Assembly (NCBI GenBank): GCA_945788325.1
Contig: CALZLL010000041.1
Location: 1 to 5,458 of the forward strand
DNA length: 5,458 nucleotides
Direction: 5' to 3'
DNA from: an uncultured Clostridium sp.
GTDB taxonomy: Bacteria > Bacillota_I > Bacilli_A > RF39 > UBA660
The position numbers and the translations under genes are program-made. Below, piece after piece: positions 1 through 4,884 of this stretch. Positions within the stretch are counted from its first letter, which is position 1; each line of letters starts with the position of its first letter. The notes under the pieces are model-generated. The model searched no databases. It was not told where the DNA came from and saw only the letters and a program-made list of their open reading frames with translations.

Positions 1-67
1 ATCGGCTTATTAATCCTGTCGAGAACAATTCTCATCATATCTAATTAACAGAACCTATAATTTAATT

Positions 68-139
68 CTCGTTATGCTAGTTATCTTACTGAATATATTG
101 AGATTTTCATATATAGTTTTATTTTACTAGCACAACGAG
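68..139 (-). repeat. Long stem-loop in the non-coding 1-180 region
   Basis: The first 180 bases hold no gene that I can support. Within them, 68-81 and 126-139 form a 14-bp inverted repeat (ACTAGC...AACGAG side at 126-139) around a 44-nt loop. The one mismatch is A opposite C in plus-strand RNA but a G-U wobble in minus-strand RNA, so the helix is favoured in a transcript running out of the Mor-like gene. The loop itself can form an ATATAT/ATATAT stem. No T-run follows the stem, so it is not a canonical terminator. It could be a 3' stabilising structure or part of an unrecognised small RNA. A separate short palindrome, GAGAA-CAA-TTCTC, lies at 21-33. Confidence 0.45.
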
Positions 140-180
140 TTAATGTATAACAATTGTAATTTAAATACGTTCTATTTTCT

Positions 181-432
181 TTATTTATTGATAATATTTC
201 TAACCTGAATTTCACTTATTCCATACTTCATAGAAATATCTTTGTAACTTCCCTTAAATTCATCTCTTATCATCCTATTTCTAATAGGCTTAACCAAATT
301 ACTTTCATTAGGAATATACAAATTACTCCCACCAGCCAACTTAACCAAACCCTTAAAAGCATCCATACCTATAACCTCAACCACATCCTTAACACTATCA
401 GGAACATCACTTTCAGTTAAAAACTCCAACAT
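181..432 (-). CDS. Mor-like transcription activator family protein, 83 aa
   Basis: This is a small DNA-binding protein resembling the Mor/C family named for the middle-operon activator of phage Mu. The sequence shows the typical layout: a conserved IGMDAFKGLVKLAGGSNLYIP core (about residues 21-41, a dimerisation-like segment with the glycine and proline turn). Then comes a basic link, PIRNRMIRDEF (49-59), and a C-terminal helix-turn-helix, SYKDISMKYGISEIQVRNII (62-81). I start it at the ATG at 432 because GAGGAGGG lies 5 nt upstream; the in-frame ATG at 459 has no such site. It is divergent from the amidase gene, with about 140 bp between them, so that intergenic region is the natural place for it to act. 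Short Mor-like proteins of this kind occur in clostridial phage-like regions. The family assignment is fairly firm; the target genes are inference. Confidence 0.72.
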   Translation of the reverse strand: MLEFLTESDVPDSVKDVVEVIGMDAFKGLVKLAGGSNLYIPNESNLVKPIRNRMIRDEFKGSYKDISMKYGISEIQVRNIINK

Positions 433-437
433 ACTAT

Positions 438-445
438 CCCTCCTC
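438..445 (-). promoter_or_regulatory. Ribosome binding site that sets the Mor-like start
   Basis: GAGGAGGG on the minus strand lies 5 nt before the ATG at 432. It favours the 83-aa product over a 92-aa reading from 459. A second AGGAGG (494-489) lies farther upstream. It precedes only a GTG codon that opens a 6-codon frame, so it is either a leader mini-ORF or chance. Confidence 0.7.
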
Positions 446-542
446 ATAAATTTAATCATATATATAAATTCGACACCTAATAATTAACCTCCTACAAAAT
501 AATAAAATCCTTATATATCAAACTTAATAAAAAACATTGTAA

Positions 543-564
543 CCTTTAAGAAAACAACTAAAGG
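543..564 (+). promoter_or_regulatory. Small hairpin reaching into the amidase ribosome binding site
   Basis: CCTTTA (543-548) pairs perfectly with TAAAGG (559-564) across a 10-nt loop, and the second arm overlaps the start of the AAAGGAGG ribosome binding site. An ACCTCCT at 488-494 could also pair with AGGAGG at 562-567, but over a ~67-nt loop. This suggests mild translational control. The stem is short and could be chance. Confidence 0.3.
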
Positions 565-575
565 AGGAATAAACT

Positions 576-1238
576 ATGAAATGGTATCTAGACTTTGGAC
601 ATGGAGGAAAAGATCCTGGAGCAATCGGTCCTACAAATTTAAAAGAAAGTGATGTAGCTTTAAAAATAGGAATGATAATAAAAGAAAATCTTGAAAATGC
701 ACTTGAAAAAGTAATAACTACTCGTGAAGATGATAAATACTACTCACTAGACTATAGAACTAAAAAAGCAAACAACGAAAACTGTGACTACTTTATAAGC
801 ATACATCTAAATTCAGCAACTAACTCATCTGCAAAAGGATGCGAAGTATGGCTATATAATGAAAATAGCAAACTTAAAAATTTAGCTAACAATCTATGTA
901 ATAACCTATCAACTAAAATGGATACACCTAATCGTGGAGTTAAATACTCTAAAAATTTATCAGTACTTAAAAATACTAAAATGCCTGCTCTTTTAATTGA
1001 AATAGACTTTATATCAAATAAAGAAGTAGAAAATAATCTAAGAAATGATAATCACCTAAAAAACATAGCCGATACAATATCATCTACTCTACTTTCATTT
1101 GTAAATAAATCTATTGTTGAAGATAAAGTATTTTATAGAGTATGTATAGGCTCATTTAGCAATAAAGATAATGCAGTAAACCTTAAAAATGAAGCTATTT
1201 GTAAAGGATTTAAAGATACTCATATATACACTACCTAA
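576..1238 (+). CDS. N-acetylmuramoyl-L-alanine amidase (Amidase_3) with short SPOR-like tail
   Basis: This is a zinc-dependent peptidoglycan hydrolase that cuts the bond between N-acetylmuramic acid and L-alanine of the stem peptide. The Amidase_3 fold spans about residues 2-175. The expected metal and catalytic residues are present: H9 in DFGHGGKDPGA, E24 in LKESD, H77 in FISIHLNS and the catalytic-type E142 in PALLIEIDFISN. Residues 186-220 (YRVCIGSFSNKDNAVNLKNEA...GF) match the first half of a SPOR peptidoglycan-binding domain; a full SPOR domain has about 70 residues. Such half-length tails are common in clostridial endolysin-like amidases, so this need not be a truncation. There is no signal peptide, so export would need a holin-like partner or lysis. 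AAAGGAGG lies 8 nt before the ATG. The gene ends exactly where a 32-bp repeat begins. Confidence 0.93.
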   Translation: MKWYLDFGHGGKDPGAIGPTNLKESDVALKIGMIIKENLENALEKVITTREDDKYYSLDYRTKKANNENCDYFISIHLNSATNSSAKGCEVWLYNENSKLKNLANNLCNNLSTKMDTPNRGVKYSKNLSVLKNTKMPALLIEIDFISNKEVENNLRNDNHLKNIADTISSTLLSFVNKSIVEDKVFYRVCIGSFSNKDNAVNLKNEAICKGFKDTHIYTT

Positions 1239-1270
1239 TAAAATTTTTATAAAATACTTTAATATAACAT
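1239..1270. repeat. Direct repeat, copy 1 (pairs with 4008-4041)
   Basis: This 32-nt stretch begins immediately after the amidase stop codon and recurs at 4008-4041 in the same orientation. The only difference is a T-run of five here and seven in the other copy. The core ATAAAATACTTTAATATAAC is identical. It contains TATAAA and TATAAC, so it may carry a -10 element. From here a transcript would run at once into the hairpin at 1284-1339. It may be a shared promoter module or the scar of an insertion or duplication. Confidence 0.85.
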
Positions 1271-1283
1271 GGCCTTAAAACTG

Positions 1284-1339
1284 TAAATAACCATACCTTA
1301 GTATTTTCAATAATTTGAATTATAAGGTATGGTTATTTA
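1284..1339. terminator. Bidirectional terminator-like hairpin after the amidase gene
   Basis: A perfect 17-bp inverted repeat (arms 1284-1300 and 1323-1339, TAAATAACCATACCTTA on the left) surrounds a 22-nt loop. The outer arms give A-rich and T-rich flanks on both strands (GGTTATTTAT on the plus strand). It would end the amidase transcript and could also end minus-strand transcription from the symporter. The T-run is interrupted, so its efficiency is uncertain. Its sequence is related to the hairpin at 3183-3231. Confidence 0.7.
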
Positions 1340-1421
1340 TCTAATTTAATATAAATTTTTCAAAATATTTTAAAACTATGATTTTTATTAATATAAATTT
1401 TTAATACTTTTATCATAAGTA

Positions 1422-1487
1422 TTAATACATATATTCAAACCCGTACACTGATAATAGCATAATAAAATTTATATATGCTAAAACCAT
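1422..1487 (-). CDS. Candidate 21-aa hydrophobic peptide
   Basis: A short open frame encodes MVLAYINFIMLLSVYGFEYMY. It is almost wholly hydrophobic and aromatic and long enough to enter a membrane. AGGGGG lies 5 nt before the ATG, and promoter-like elements lie upstream (1515-1547). A 9-bp stem-loop (1401-1409 with 1417-1425) overlaps its stop codon. It lies 70 nt downstream of the symporter stop on the same strand, so it could also be read by read-through from that gene. I recognise no family. A frame of 22 codons in AT-rich DNA can arise by chance, so the ribosome binding site and hydrophobicity are the only real support. Confidence 0.3.
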   Translation of the reverse strand: MVLAYINFIMLLSVYGFEYMY

Positions 1488-1514
1488 AAAATCCCCCTAT
1501 TTTTCTAAACCGAC

Positions 1515-1547
1515 ATTATATTAAAATTCCCAACTACTTACTGTCTA
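1515..1547 (-). promoter_or_regulatory. Possible promoter for the 21-aa frame
   Basis: On the minus strand, TAGACA (1547-1542) is followed after 18 nt by TAATAT (1523-1518), which overlaps TATAAT (1520-1515). A start near 1511 would leave a leader of about 24 nt before the small frame. Matches of this quality are common in AT-rich DNA. Confidence 0.3.
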
Positions 1548-1559
1548 ATTAATCCGTTT

Positions 1560-2939
1560 TTATACTATATCTTCAACAAATTCATTTTTACATACTTTTC
1601 CAAGTGAATTTGCAACTGTTATAGCTGAAGTCATTGTTCCATTAACATTTAGCATAGTTCTTCCCATATCTAGTATCGGATCTATAGCAAGTATTCCTCC
1701 TGCTAATTGGAAATATGAACCTAACCCTAGTCCTGATAAAACTACTGATACAGCCATAGTAGCCGTTCCTGGAAGACCTGCTATACCTAAAGAACTTATA
1801 GTTATTACTATTAATGCCATAGCATAAAAACTAAAGTCCATGTTTATACCTGCCATATTTGCTATAGTAACTATCATAAGTGCTGGATATATGCCTGAAC
1901 ATCCGTTAAGCCCCATATTTGAGCCTAAACTTCCAATAAAACTTGCAGTTCCTGATTCAACCCCAATATTATCAGTTAATGCTTCTATTGTAACTGGTAA
2001 TGTAGCTAAACTTGAACGTGAAGTAAATGCCAGTAATAAAGCTTTAGATACATTTTTTAAATAAGTTATTGGATTTACTCCATTAAATGTTACTATTATT
2101 AAATGAACTACAAACATTATGATAACACTTACATATAAAGCTATTATAAAGTTTAATACTTCAAATATTGACTCTATACCATTTTGTGCTATTGTATTAG
2201 CCATTAATGCAATAACTGCATATGGCATCATTTTAATTATTGTTATAGAAACACTTACTATTATCTTATAAAAAGCTTCAATTAAATCTACAAATGGTCT
2301 TATTAGCTCACTATATTTTTTATTAAGTCTTTTTATTGCATTTCCTATAAATGCTGCAAATATAACTACTGCAACTATATTTGCATTTGCCATAGATGCT
2401 ACTATATTTGAGGGTAATAATCCCCTTAAGGTATCTACTACTGAACTAATCTCTCTTATTTCAGTAGTACTAGTTACAACTTTAGTACCAATACCTAATT
2501 TAAATAAATTACCTACAATTAGTCCTATTGATGCTGCTATAGCCGTTGTTCCTAATAGCATTAATATGGTTCTAGATGTTAATTTTCCCAAATTCTCATC
2601 TTTATTCATATTCATAATAACTCTTATTATTGATGTTAATACTAATGGTATAACTAACATCTTTAATAAATCCATAAATCCATATCCCACAAGACCATAC
2701 CAAGTAGTTACTTCTTTTAGCCAACTAATTTGTGTTGGGTCTTTAGGAAACTTAGCTATGTACTGAATTATAAATCCTAAAATTGTACCCATTCCCATTG
2801 ATACTAGCATTAACTTAGTGAAATTTAAACTTTTCTTTATTTTGTTGATTACAAAAAATAACCCTATTAGTAATACTATAAATAAAACTGTGTTGATATT
2901 TGAAATCATCATAAATTCCGATAAAAATGTACTTCCCAT
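1560..2939 (-). CDS. tcyP: TcyP-type L-cystine (dicarboxylate/amino acid:cation) symporter
   Basis: This is a polytopic membrane transporter of the DAACS (Glt) fold that couples uptake to a cation gradient. The best match I know is the TcyP/YdjN branch, which imports L-cystine. Shared features are TTWYGLVGYGFMDLLKMLVIPL (78-99) and AFTSRSSLATLP (304-315), the serine-rich re-entrant loop HP1. Further on are NGCSGIYPA (345-353), SSLGIAGLPGTAT (382-394, HP2) and IDPILDMGRTMLNVNGT (419-435), the substrate and cation site region. At 459 aa it is close to the 463 aa of Bacillus subtilis TcyP, and it has the long central segment (about 150-185) of that branch. AAGGAG lies 7 nt before the ATG. A well-formed promoter with twin operator-like boxes lies upstream, and a GAF-Fis regulator gene precedes it on the same strand. 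Other DAACS substrates, such as dicarboxylates or glutamate, are less likely from these motifs. Confidence 0.87.
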   Translation of the reverse strand: MGSTFLSEFMMISNINTVLFIVLLIGLFFVINKIKKSLNFTKLMLVSMGMGTILGFIIQYIAKFPKDPTQISWLKEVTTWYGLVGYGFMDLLKMLVIPLVLTSIIRVIMNMNKDENLGKLTSRTILMLLGTTAIAASIGLIVGNLFKLGIGTKVVTSTTEIREISSVVDTLRGLLPSNIVASMANANIVAVVIFAAFIGNAIKRLNKKYSELIRPFVDLIEAFYKIIVSVSITIIKMMPYAVIALMANTIAQNGIESIFEVLNFIIALYVSVIIMFVVHLIIVTFNGVNPITYLKNVSKALLLAFTSRSSLATLPVTIEALTDNIGVESGTASFIGSLGSNMGLNGCSGIYPALMIVTIANMAGINMDFSFYAMALIVITISSLGIAGLPGTATMAVSVVLSGLGLGSYFQLAGGILAIDPILDMGRTMLNVNGTMTSAITVANSLGKVCKNEFVEDIV

Positions 2940-2957
2940 ATTAATCTCCTTTATTTT

Positions 2958-3007
2958 ATTATCATTTTGATAATTGCTATTATACTATTATCAAAATGAT
3001 AATGCAA
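2958..3007 (-). promoter_or_regulatory. Symporter promoter with two operator-like boxes around the -10
   Basis: On the minus strand, TTGCAT (3007-3002), a 17-nt spacer and TATAAT (2984-2979) form a normal vegetative promoter, with a start expected near 2972. Two 17-bp boxes, ATTATCATTTTGATAAT (2958-2974) and ATTATCAAAATGATAAT (2987-3003), are exact reverse complements separated by 12 nt. Each is itself a near-palindrome of the form TTATCA-N3-TGATAA. The -10 lies between them, one box fills the -35/-10 spacer, and the other covers the start site. This is the geometry of repression. The regulator is unknown; the neighbouring GAF-Fis protein is the nearest candidate. The spacing does not match the standard Fur or PerR box. 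Confidence 0.75.
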
Positions 3008-3026
3008 TAATAATTTATATAAAAAA

Positions 3027-3088
3027 TTCGCTTCGCTCATTTCGCCAACGATATATCCTCGCTACCACTTCGGATACATCCGTTGCTC
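3027..3088. repeat. GC-richer intergenic element with imperfect stem
   Basis: This 62-bp patch is about half G+C and stands out sharply from its AT-rich flanks. It contains TTCGCTTCGCTC and an imperfect inverted repeat, AACGATATATCC (3047-3058) with GGATACATCCGTT (3072-3084), around a 13-nt loop. No start codon and ribosome binding site support a gene. I have an impression of similar CGCTTCGCTCA-type stretches scattered between genes in clostridia, but cannot verify it here. It lies between the regulator terminator and the symporter promoter. The rest of 3089-3182 is AT-rich with nothing that I can assign. Confidence 0.45.
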
Positions 3089-3182
3089 AAAATATTATTT
3101 TTTACTTGTCTATACATATTTAAATTACTTTGATACATAAGTTATCAACAATTTTTGATATATCATAAATTCCTATTAAGTA

Positions 3183-3231
3183 AAAAATAACCATACTAAA
3201 TTATTGAAAACATTTTAGTATGGTTATTTTT
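3183..3231 (-). terminator. Terminator of the GAF-Fis regulator gene
   Basis: A perfect 18-bp inverted repeat (3183-3200 with 3214-3231; AAAAATAACCATACTAAA on the left) has a 13-nt loop, and its minus-strand arm ends in a run of six T. It starts 15 nt after the regulator stop codon. It separates regulator transcription from the symporter, which therefore needs its own promoter. A T-run is also present on the plus strand. Stem and loop sequences are related in inverted orientation to the hairpin at 1284-1339. Confidence 0.85.
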
Positions 3232-3245
3232 ATATTATTAAAAGT

Positions 3246-3845
3246 TTACTCACCAGTTTTTATATTATATTTTTTCACTTTTCGATACAAAGTAGCAATT
3301 CCAATGTTTAAAGCTTTAGCTACTTGTTTCATTTCTTGAGTATTACTGCCGTACTTATTTATTGCTTTTTCAATTTCTTCTTTTTCTAGTTGTTCAACAG
3401 TTTTTATTTCTGCTTTATATAATTCATCTAATTTATATGATATTAAGTTTGACATACTATTTATAAATTCACATAATTCTTGGTCTTTAGAAAGAATTTT
3501 ATTTTTTTGTTCTTCTGTAAAGGCAGCAATCCCTAAAATTCCTAAGTTATCACTTCCTAGCATTATTGGAGAGCAAATATCTACTAATTCTTTGCAATCT
3601 TCTTTATGAACACAAATTTTACAATTATCTTCTAAATCACGATTAATAATATAAGGCTTATGTGACTTTAACACTTTTGAAAAAGCTGAATTGTCTGAAA
3701 TTTTTTCATATATTTTATCCTTAAAGACGCCTGTTCCAGCAATTCTAATTAAATCTTTAGAAACTACAGTTACATCAACATCTAAAACAGTACATATATT
3801 TTCACATATACTTTGTATATAATTAGTTATATCGTCAAGTTTCAC
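3246..3845 (-). CDS. GAF-domain regulator with Fis-type helix-turn-helix, no AAA+ domain
   Basis: This is a 199-aa probable transcription regulator. Residues about 10-140 look like a GAF-type sensor domain as found at the N-terminus of sigma-54 activators, ending in PIMLGSDNLGILGIAAF (93-109). Within it is a cysteine cluster, C75-x2-C78-x5-C84-x6-C91, which could bind a metal or sense redox state or thiols. Residues about 153-194 form a Fis-type HTH (EEIEKAINKYGSNTQEMKQV, then the ALNIGIATLYRKVKKYNI recognition part). The AAA+ ATPase that normally lies between these parts is absent, so it cannot drive sigma-54 polymerase by the usual route. The gene shows no frameshift and looks like a natural short form. 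I start it at GTG 3845 because GGGAGG lies 7 nt upstream. The ATG at 3863 has no ribosome binding site and would place that AGGAGG-like motif inside the coding region. Control of the cystine symporter is inferred from position and the cysteines. Confidence 0.75.
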   Translation of the reverse strand: MKLDDITNYIQSICENICTVLDVDVTVVSKDLIRIAGTGVFKDKIYEKISDNSAFSKVLKSHKPYIINRDLEDNCKICVHKEDCKELVDICSPIMLGSDNLGILGIAAFTEEQKNKILSKDQELCEFINSMSNLISYKLDELYKAEIKTVEQLEKEEIEKAINKYGSNTQEMKQVAKALNIGIATLYRKVKKYNIKTGE

Positions 3846-3852
3846 TTTTAAA

Positions 3853-3858
3853 CCTCCC
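3853..3858 (-). promoter_or_regulatory. Ribosome binding site that sets a GTG start
   Basis: GGGAGG followed by TTTTAAAA-like spacing of 7 nt precedes GTG at 3845. This decides for the 199-aa product over a 205-aa reading from the ATG at 3863. Confidence 0.65.
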
Positions 3859-3890
3859 AACATATTTTTAGTAAAAAAGTGGTTTTCTTA

Positions 3891-3922
3891 AGTATATCAT
3901 AATATGAATAATAATTATTATT
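3891..3922 (-). promoter_or_regulatory. Regulator promoter (extended -10) with palindrome at -35
   Basis: TGATATACT (3899-3891, minus strand) is an extended -10, with a start expected near 3884 and a leader of about 40 nt. The -35 region has no good hexamer. It is instead occupied by a perfect 16-bp palindrome, AATAATAATTATTATT (3907-3922). This could be an operator, perhaps for autoregulation, but its sequence is simple enough to be chance. Confidence 0.45.
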
Positions 3923-4007
3923 AAATTTAATCTTTTACAAATTCTTATTTATTATAGCACTCTTTAATTTCATTTATTAGCATTTAATATATTTTACAAA
4001 GTACGTA

Positions 4008-4041
4008 TAAAATTTTTTTATAAAATACTTTAATATAACAT
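4008..4041. repeat. Direct repeat, copy 2, upstream of the DUF1659 gene
   Basis: This is the second copy of the repeat at 1239-1270, in the same orientation, with a T-run of seven instead of five. It lies 52 nt before the DUF1659 start. TATAAC at 4034-4039 could be the -10 box of that operon. The start would then be near 4046, just ahead of the leader hairpin. There is no clear -35, although TTTACA occurs at 3993-3998. The stretch 3923-4007 holds nothing else that I can assign. Confidence 0.8.
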
Positions 4042-4050
4042 AAAATTAAA

Positions 4051-4087
4051 ACCTCCTATACTTATATTAAATAGTAAATAAGGAGGT
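4051..4087 (+). promoter_or_regulatory. Leader hairpin covering the DUF1659 ribosome binding site
   Basis: ACCTCCT (4051-4057) is the exact complement of AGGAGGT (4081-4087), which is the ribosome binding site of the next gene. Inside, TACT and AGTA can add four more pairs. If transcription begins near 4046, the hairpin would form at the very 5' end of the mRNA and hide the ribosome binding site. Known analogues include translational control by RNA structure; what would open it is unknown. Confidence 0.5.
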
Positions 4088-4093
4088 AATAAC

Positions 4094-4318
4094 ATGTCAG
4101 TTATAACTATGAATAACCCATCTAGCTTAAGAGTAAAGTTAGATGCTGGACTAAATGATTCTACTGGGAATACTATAGTAAAATCTAAAACTTACTCAAA
4201 CTTAAAATACAATGCTAATAATCAAGATGTATATGATGTAGCACAAGCTCTTATGGGACTTCAAGATTATCCTGTACTTGAAGTATTAAAACAAGATTCT
4301 ACCACTCTAGCAGAATAA
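4094..4318 (+). CDS. DUF1659 family protein
   Basis: This is a 74-aa protein of a conserved Firmicutes family of unknown function. Typical features are the N-terminal LRVKLDAGLNDSTGNTIVKSKTYSNLKYNAN (12-42) and the DVYDVAQALMGLQDYPVLEVLKQDSTTL segment (45-72). There is no signal peptide or membrane segment. AGGAGG lies 7 nt before the ATG. It is the first gene of a three-gene set with DUF2922 (29 nt gap) and yvrJ, an order that recurs in clostridia and bacilli. The role of the set is not established. Proximity to amidase genes suggests the cell envelope or a phage-like structure, which is inference. Confidence 0.88.
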   Translation: MSVITMNNPSSLRVKLDAGLNDSTGNTIVKSKTYSNLKYNANNQDVYDVAQALMGLQDYPVLEVLKQDSTTLAE

Positions 4319-4347
4319 CTAAAATAAAAAAGAAAGGAGAATAAATT

Positions 4348-4575
4348 ATGGAAACTACTAAAAAACTTATTATGTCATTTTTAACAAGTGATGATAGAAA
4401 AGTTTCTTTATCAGTTGATAATCCAAGAGAGGATATTACAGAAACAGAAATTAAATCAGCAATGGACTTAGTTGTTGAAAAAAATATATTCGCTCCAAAT
4501 GGAGCTGATATAGTGTCTACTGTTGAGGCTAAGGTAGTTGTAACTGATACTACTGAATATGATTTAATGTTGTAA
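4348..4575 (+). CDS. DUF2922 family protein
   Basis: This is a 75-aa member of DUF2922. Diagnostic features are the LIMSFLTSDDRKVSLSVDNP strand pair (7-26), the DITETEIKSAMDLVVEKNIF helix (29-48) and the C-terminal VEAKVVVTDTTEYDL (59-73). It looks soluble. AAAGGAG lies 8 nt before the ATG. It follows DUF1659 closely and is followed at once by a strong terminator. The two are probably made together and in excess of YvrJ. No biochemical function is known to me. Confidence 0.9.
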   Translation: METTKKLIMSFLTSDDRKVSLSVDNPREDITETEIKSAMDLVVEKNIFAPNGADIVSTVEAKVVVTDTTEYDLML

Positions 4576-4576
4576 T

Positions 4577-4609
4577 AAAAAGCTATGCCTTAGTTGGCAT
4601 AGCTTTTTT
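4577..4609 (+). terminator. Strong intrinsic terminator between DUF2922 and yvrJ
   Basis: A 13-bp stem (AAAAAGCTATGCC at 4577-4589 with GGCATAGCTTTTT at 4596-4608) has a 6-nt loop and six T. It starts two bases after the DUF2922 stop. The yvrJ ribosome binding site begins within 5 nt of its end, with no room for a promoter between them, so yvrJ depends on read-through. This sets a low and possibly regulated level of YvrJ. Confidence 0.92.
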
Positions 4610-4624
4610 GAAAGGAGTATTTTT

Positions 4625-4771
4625 ATGGAGTTTGATTTACAAAATCTTATAGCTTCTGTTGGTTTTCCTATAACCCTTAGTATGTATTTGCTTGTAAGGA
4701 TTGAGGGTAAATTGCAGACTCTATCTGATAGTATAAATGAGTTATCTAAAAATATTATAAGTATGAAATAA
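4625..4771 (+). CDS. yvrJ: YvrJ family small membrane-associated protein, 48 aa
   Basis: The product is MEFDLQNLIASVGFPITLSM followed by YLLVRIEGKLQTLSDSINEL and a short polar end. It has one N-terminal hydrophobic segment (about 8-24, with the family GFPI turn) and then a VRIEGKLQTLSDSINELSKNI amphipathic helix (about 24-44). This is the YvrJ family pattern, named after a Bacillus subtilis gene. AAAGGAG lies 7 nt before the ATG. The layout resembles small holin-like proteins, and an amidase is encoded nearby, but a holin role is not shown. A broken second copy lies at 5326-5458. No terminator is visible between this gene and the antisense promoter at 4835. Confidence 0.88.
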   Translation: MEFDLQNLIASVGFPITLSMYLLVRIEGKLQTLSDSINELSKNIISMK

Positions 4772-4834
4772 TATAAATTTAGTTTGTAGTTATTATATAT
4801 TGCAAAATAAATTTATATAAAAATAATTAAAATA

Positions 4835-4843
4835 TGATATAAT
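4835..4843 (+). promoter_or_regulatory. Extended -10 promoter for the antisense RNA
   Basis: TGATATAAT is a perfect extended -10 (TGnTATAAT), which needs little -35 contact. A start is expected near 4850, just ahead of the hairpin at 4858-4884. No open frame with a ribosome binding site follows, which fits a non-coding transcript. Confidence 0.65.
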
Positions 4844-4847
4844 AATA

Positions 4848-4884
4848 TAAATAAAAAATACTCAGTGCTGCCAACACTGAGTAT
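4848..4884 (-). terminator. Terminator of the toxin-like gene; also 5' hairpin of the antisense RNA
   Basis: ATACTCAGTG (4858-4867) and CACTGAGTAT (4875-4884) form a perfect 10-bp stem with a 7-nt loop. On the minus strand the stem is followed by TTTTTATTTATA, giving an intrinsic terminator for the 55-aa gene. On the plus strand the same hairpin would be the 5' stem of the antisense RNA. The loops are UUGGCAG and CUGCCAA; UUGG fits the YUNR U-turn motif of antisense recognition loops. Confidence 0.82.

Noticed and set aside
433..459. Upstream ATG for the Mor-like protein
   Set aside because: No ribosome binding site; GAGGAGGG lies between it and the ATG at 432.
1455..1480. TAGCATA/TATGCTA stem as a symporter terminator
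   Set aside because: 7-bp AT-rich stem with no T-run on either strand.
1840..2064. 74-codon plus-strand open frame
   Set aside because: Lies wholly antisense within the symporter gene, has no ribosome binding site and resembles no family.
2566..2766. 66-codon plus-strand open frame
   Set aside because: Antisense shadow of the symporter coding frame.
2958..3003. Fur or PerR boxes upstream of the symporter
   Set aside because: The half-sites resemble GATAAT, but orientation and spacing differ from the 7-1-7 Fur and PerR consensus.
1239..4041. Insertion sequence or integrative element between the direct repeats
   Set aside because: No transposase or recombinase and no terminal inverted repeats of a known family; kept only as a repeat-flanked block.
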